Shown piece by piece: positions 62,959-64,000 of a DNA stretch of 64,000 nucleotides (the stretch's first letter is position 1; every line of letters begins with the position of its first letter). Source of the DNA: Rhizobiales bacterium dw_265 (lineage in GTDB: Bacteria > Pseudomonadota > Alphaproteobacteria > Micropepsales > Micropepsaceae); assembly GCA_018449595.1 (NCBI GenBank), contig JAAVUU010000001.1, positions 310,001 to 374,000 on the forward strand. The letters are read 5' to 3'. Both the position numbers and the translations under genes were made by a program. The notes under the pieces are model-generated. The model was not told where the DNA came from and did no database searches. It worked only from the letters and a program-made list of their open reading frames with translations.

Positions 62959-63579
62959 ATGCCCCATGACGCGACGGTTTTTGTAGTGGACGACCATGAC
63001 GGCGTGCGTGCATCGCTGCGCGCATTTCTGGAGGCGGTCGGATTGCACGTCGCGGACTACGCATCGGCGGATGTTTTTCTGGAGCAGACGACCGCGGAAC
63101 GCGGTGATTGCATCCTGGTGGACATGCGCATGCCGGGGATGACAGGTCTGGAATTGCGGGAAGAACTGACGCGGCGCGGAAGCGCTGTACCTGTCATTAT
63201 TATAACGGGACACGCCGACGTGTCGTTGGCCGTCAAAGCCATGAAGGCCGGCGCCGCGGATTTCATCGAAAAGCCCTACGACAACGACACTTTGCTCGAC
63301 AGCGTCAGGCGAGCATTGGAGGTGAGCGGCCATGCGCGGGTGCAGGCTGAGGAAGCCAAAGCCGCGACGGGCCTTATCATGCTGCTGACCGACCGCGAGC
63401 GCGATGTCCTGAGCCGACTGGTGCTTGGGCAATCCAACAAGATCGTTGCCCACGAACTGGGTATTTCGCCCCGCACCGTCGAGGTCCACCGTGCCCGCAT
63501 CCAGAGCAAGCTGCAGGTGCGCGGCTTGTCGGACCTGGTGCGAATCGTGCATGCCGCCGAAATGCGCGAACCGGTCTAA
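62959..63579 (+). CDS. FixJ/NarL-type response regulator
   Basis: A 206-residue regulator. Receiver: VFVVDDHDGVRA, phospho-Asp in CILVDMRMPGMTG, Lys in DFIEKPYDND. LuxR-type helix-turn-helix: LTDRERDVLSRLVLGQSNK followed by ISPRTVEVHRARI. FixJ-like proteins act on promoters when phosphorylated by a partner kinase; none is adjacent except the chemosensory operon. GAGG lies about 6 bases before the ATG. A second FixJ-type receiver gene follows 60 bases on. Confidence 0.92.
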   Translation: MPHDATVFVVDDHDGVRASLRAFLEAVGLHVADYASADVFLEQTTAERGDCILVDMRMPGMTGLELREELTRRGSAVPVIIITGHADVSLAVKAMKAGAADFIEKPYDNDTLLDSVRRALEVSGHARVQAEEAKAATGLIMLLTDRERDVLSRLVLGQSNKIVAHELGISPRTVEVHRARIQSKLQVRGLSDLVRIVHAAEMREPV

Positions 63580-63593
63580 GTAGAAATTACTTA
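63577..63593. promoter_or_regulatory. Palindrome at the end of the FixJ-type gene
   Basis: TAAGTA-GAAAT-TACTTA is a perfect inverted repeat overlapping the TAA stop. It lies 47 bases before the next regulator gene, so an operator is possible. It is too AT-rich and T-poor after the stem for a good terminator. Confidence 0.35.
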
Positions 63594-63639
63594 TGTTGCC
63601 GGACTGGCGAACTCGATAAGTCTTTGGGACAATGCGCAA

Positions 63640-64000
63640 ATGCACCCCAGAGTTGTCGTGAAAGATTTGACTGGCAAAATCGTTTGGGTTGTTGACGACA
63701 CCGAATCGATACGAACCTCCGTTCGCGCGGTTTTGGAGGCTCGAAGCCACAACGTGCGTACCTGCGCATCCGCGAGCGAATTCCTTCAGCAATTCGTGCC
63801 CGGCGAGGCCGGGTGCCTCATCGTCGATTTCCAGATGCCGGGGCTGACTGGACTGGAGCTCTTGAAACAATTGAGGGTCTCAGGCCACACTTTGCCGGTC
63901 ATAGTCGTCACGGGCGCAGGCGACGCCACATTGGCAAAACGCATCGTGGAGAGCGGTGCAATAGCGATGCTTCCCAAGCCTGTCGATGCCAGTCATCTCG
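63640..64000 (+). CDS. FixJ-type response regulator, 3' end outside the window
   Basis: At least 120 residues of a receiver domain: WVVDDTESIRTS, phospho-Asp in CLIVDFQMPGLTG and the Lys in MLPKPVDASHL. It is like the preceding regulator. The start is ATG at 63640 or GTG at 63658; neither has a strong ribosome site. The rest, presumably including a DNA-binding domain, lies past position 64000. Confidence 0.85.
   Translation, partial: MHPRVVVKDLTGKIVWVVDDTESIRTSVRAVLEARSHNVRTCASASEFLQQFVPGEAGCLIVDFQMPGLTGLELLKQLRVSGHTLPVIVVTGAGDATLAKRIVESGAIAMLPKPVDASHL

Noticed and set aside
1-64000. CRISPR arrays, tRNA or rRNA genes
   Set aside because: No regularly spaced repeats and no cloverleaf or rRNA-like sequence recognised by eye.

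Overview
The window is GC-rich DNA, densely coded on both strands. Gene content points to a free-living alphaproteobacterium: NodT-type efflux lipoprotein, FixJ-type regulators, a phasin-like protein, two chemosensory operons, and a mosaic palindromic repeat typical of the class. A soil or rhizosphere lineage is plausible, but I cannot name a genus. No rRNA, tRNA or CRISPR array was seen.

Layout, left to right. 58-1815: an ECF sigma factor and its FecR-type anti-sigma partner; the transducing receptor expected beyond fecR is outside the window. 2158-4541: a cell-wall block with an L,D-transpeptidase (ldtD), a MepK-like endopeptidase and a tyrosine-rich lipoprotein. 4633-9241: metabolic and redox genes (AdhP-like dehydrogenase, small cytochrome c, HdeD-like membrane protein, old yellow enzyme coupled to a flavin reductase), followed by a repeat at 9281-9367. 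9398-13827: an unusual phosphate-linked operon with a stand-alone pstB, a large protein with a PhoU/DUF47-like end, and a PPDK-like protein lacking the PEP/pyruvate barrel. A phasin-like gene lies divergently, with a Pho-box-like site between.

15342-25480 is a complete minus-strand chemotaxis operon: MCP, cheW, cheA with a fused receiver, cheY-like, cheB, cheR, cheY, cheZ, an unknown gene and a soluble histidine kinase. 25874-29345 holds an OmpR-type regulator, two dehydrogenases, a broken SulP permease and a Gly/His-rich secreted protein. 29452-36072 is a moxR-DUF58-DUF4381-batA-batB-batD operon. 36571-37884 is a scarred accessory patch with an SDR fragment fused to a tyrosine-recombinase tail.

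38090-41659 holds pstS and a divergent porin with a second Pho-box-like site; the two sites suggest co-regulation with the distant pstB locus. 41664-49644 is an RND efflux operon (pump, adaptor, outer-membrane factor) followed by its own two-component system. 49722-53403 carries secreted and poorly characterised small proteins plus an EAL-like protein. 53400-62608 is a second chemosensory operon whose genes mostly overlap by ATGA. Its content matches Wsp-type systems (CheW, CheR-TPR, CheW, MCP, CheA-REC, CheB), but the last gene is a triple-receiver histidine kinase rather than a diguanylate cyclase. Two FixJ-type regulators follow divergently; the last runs off the window.
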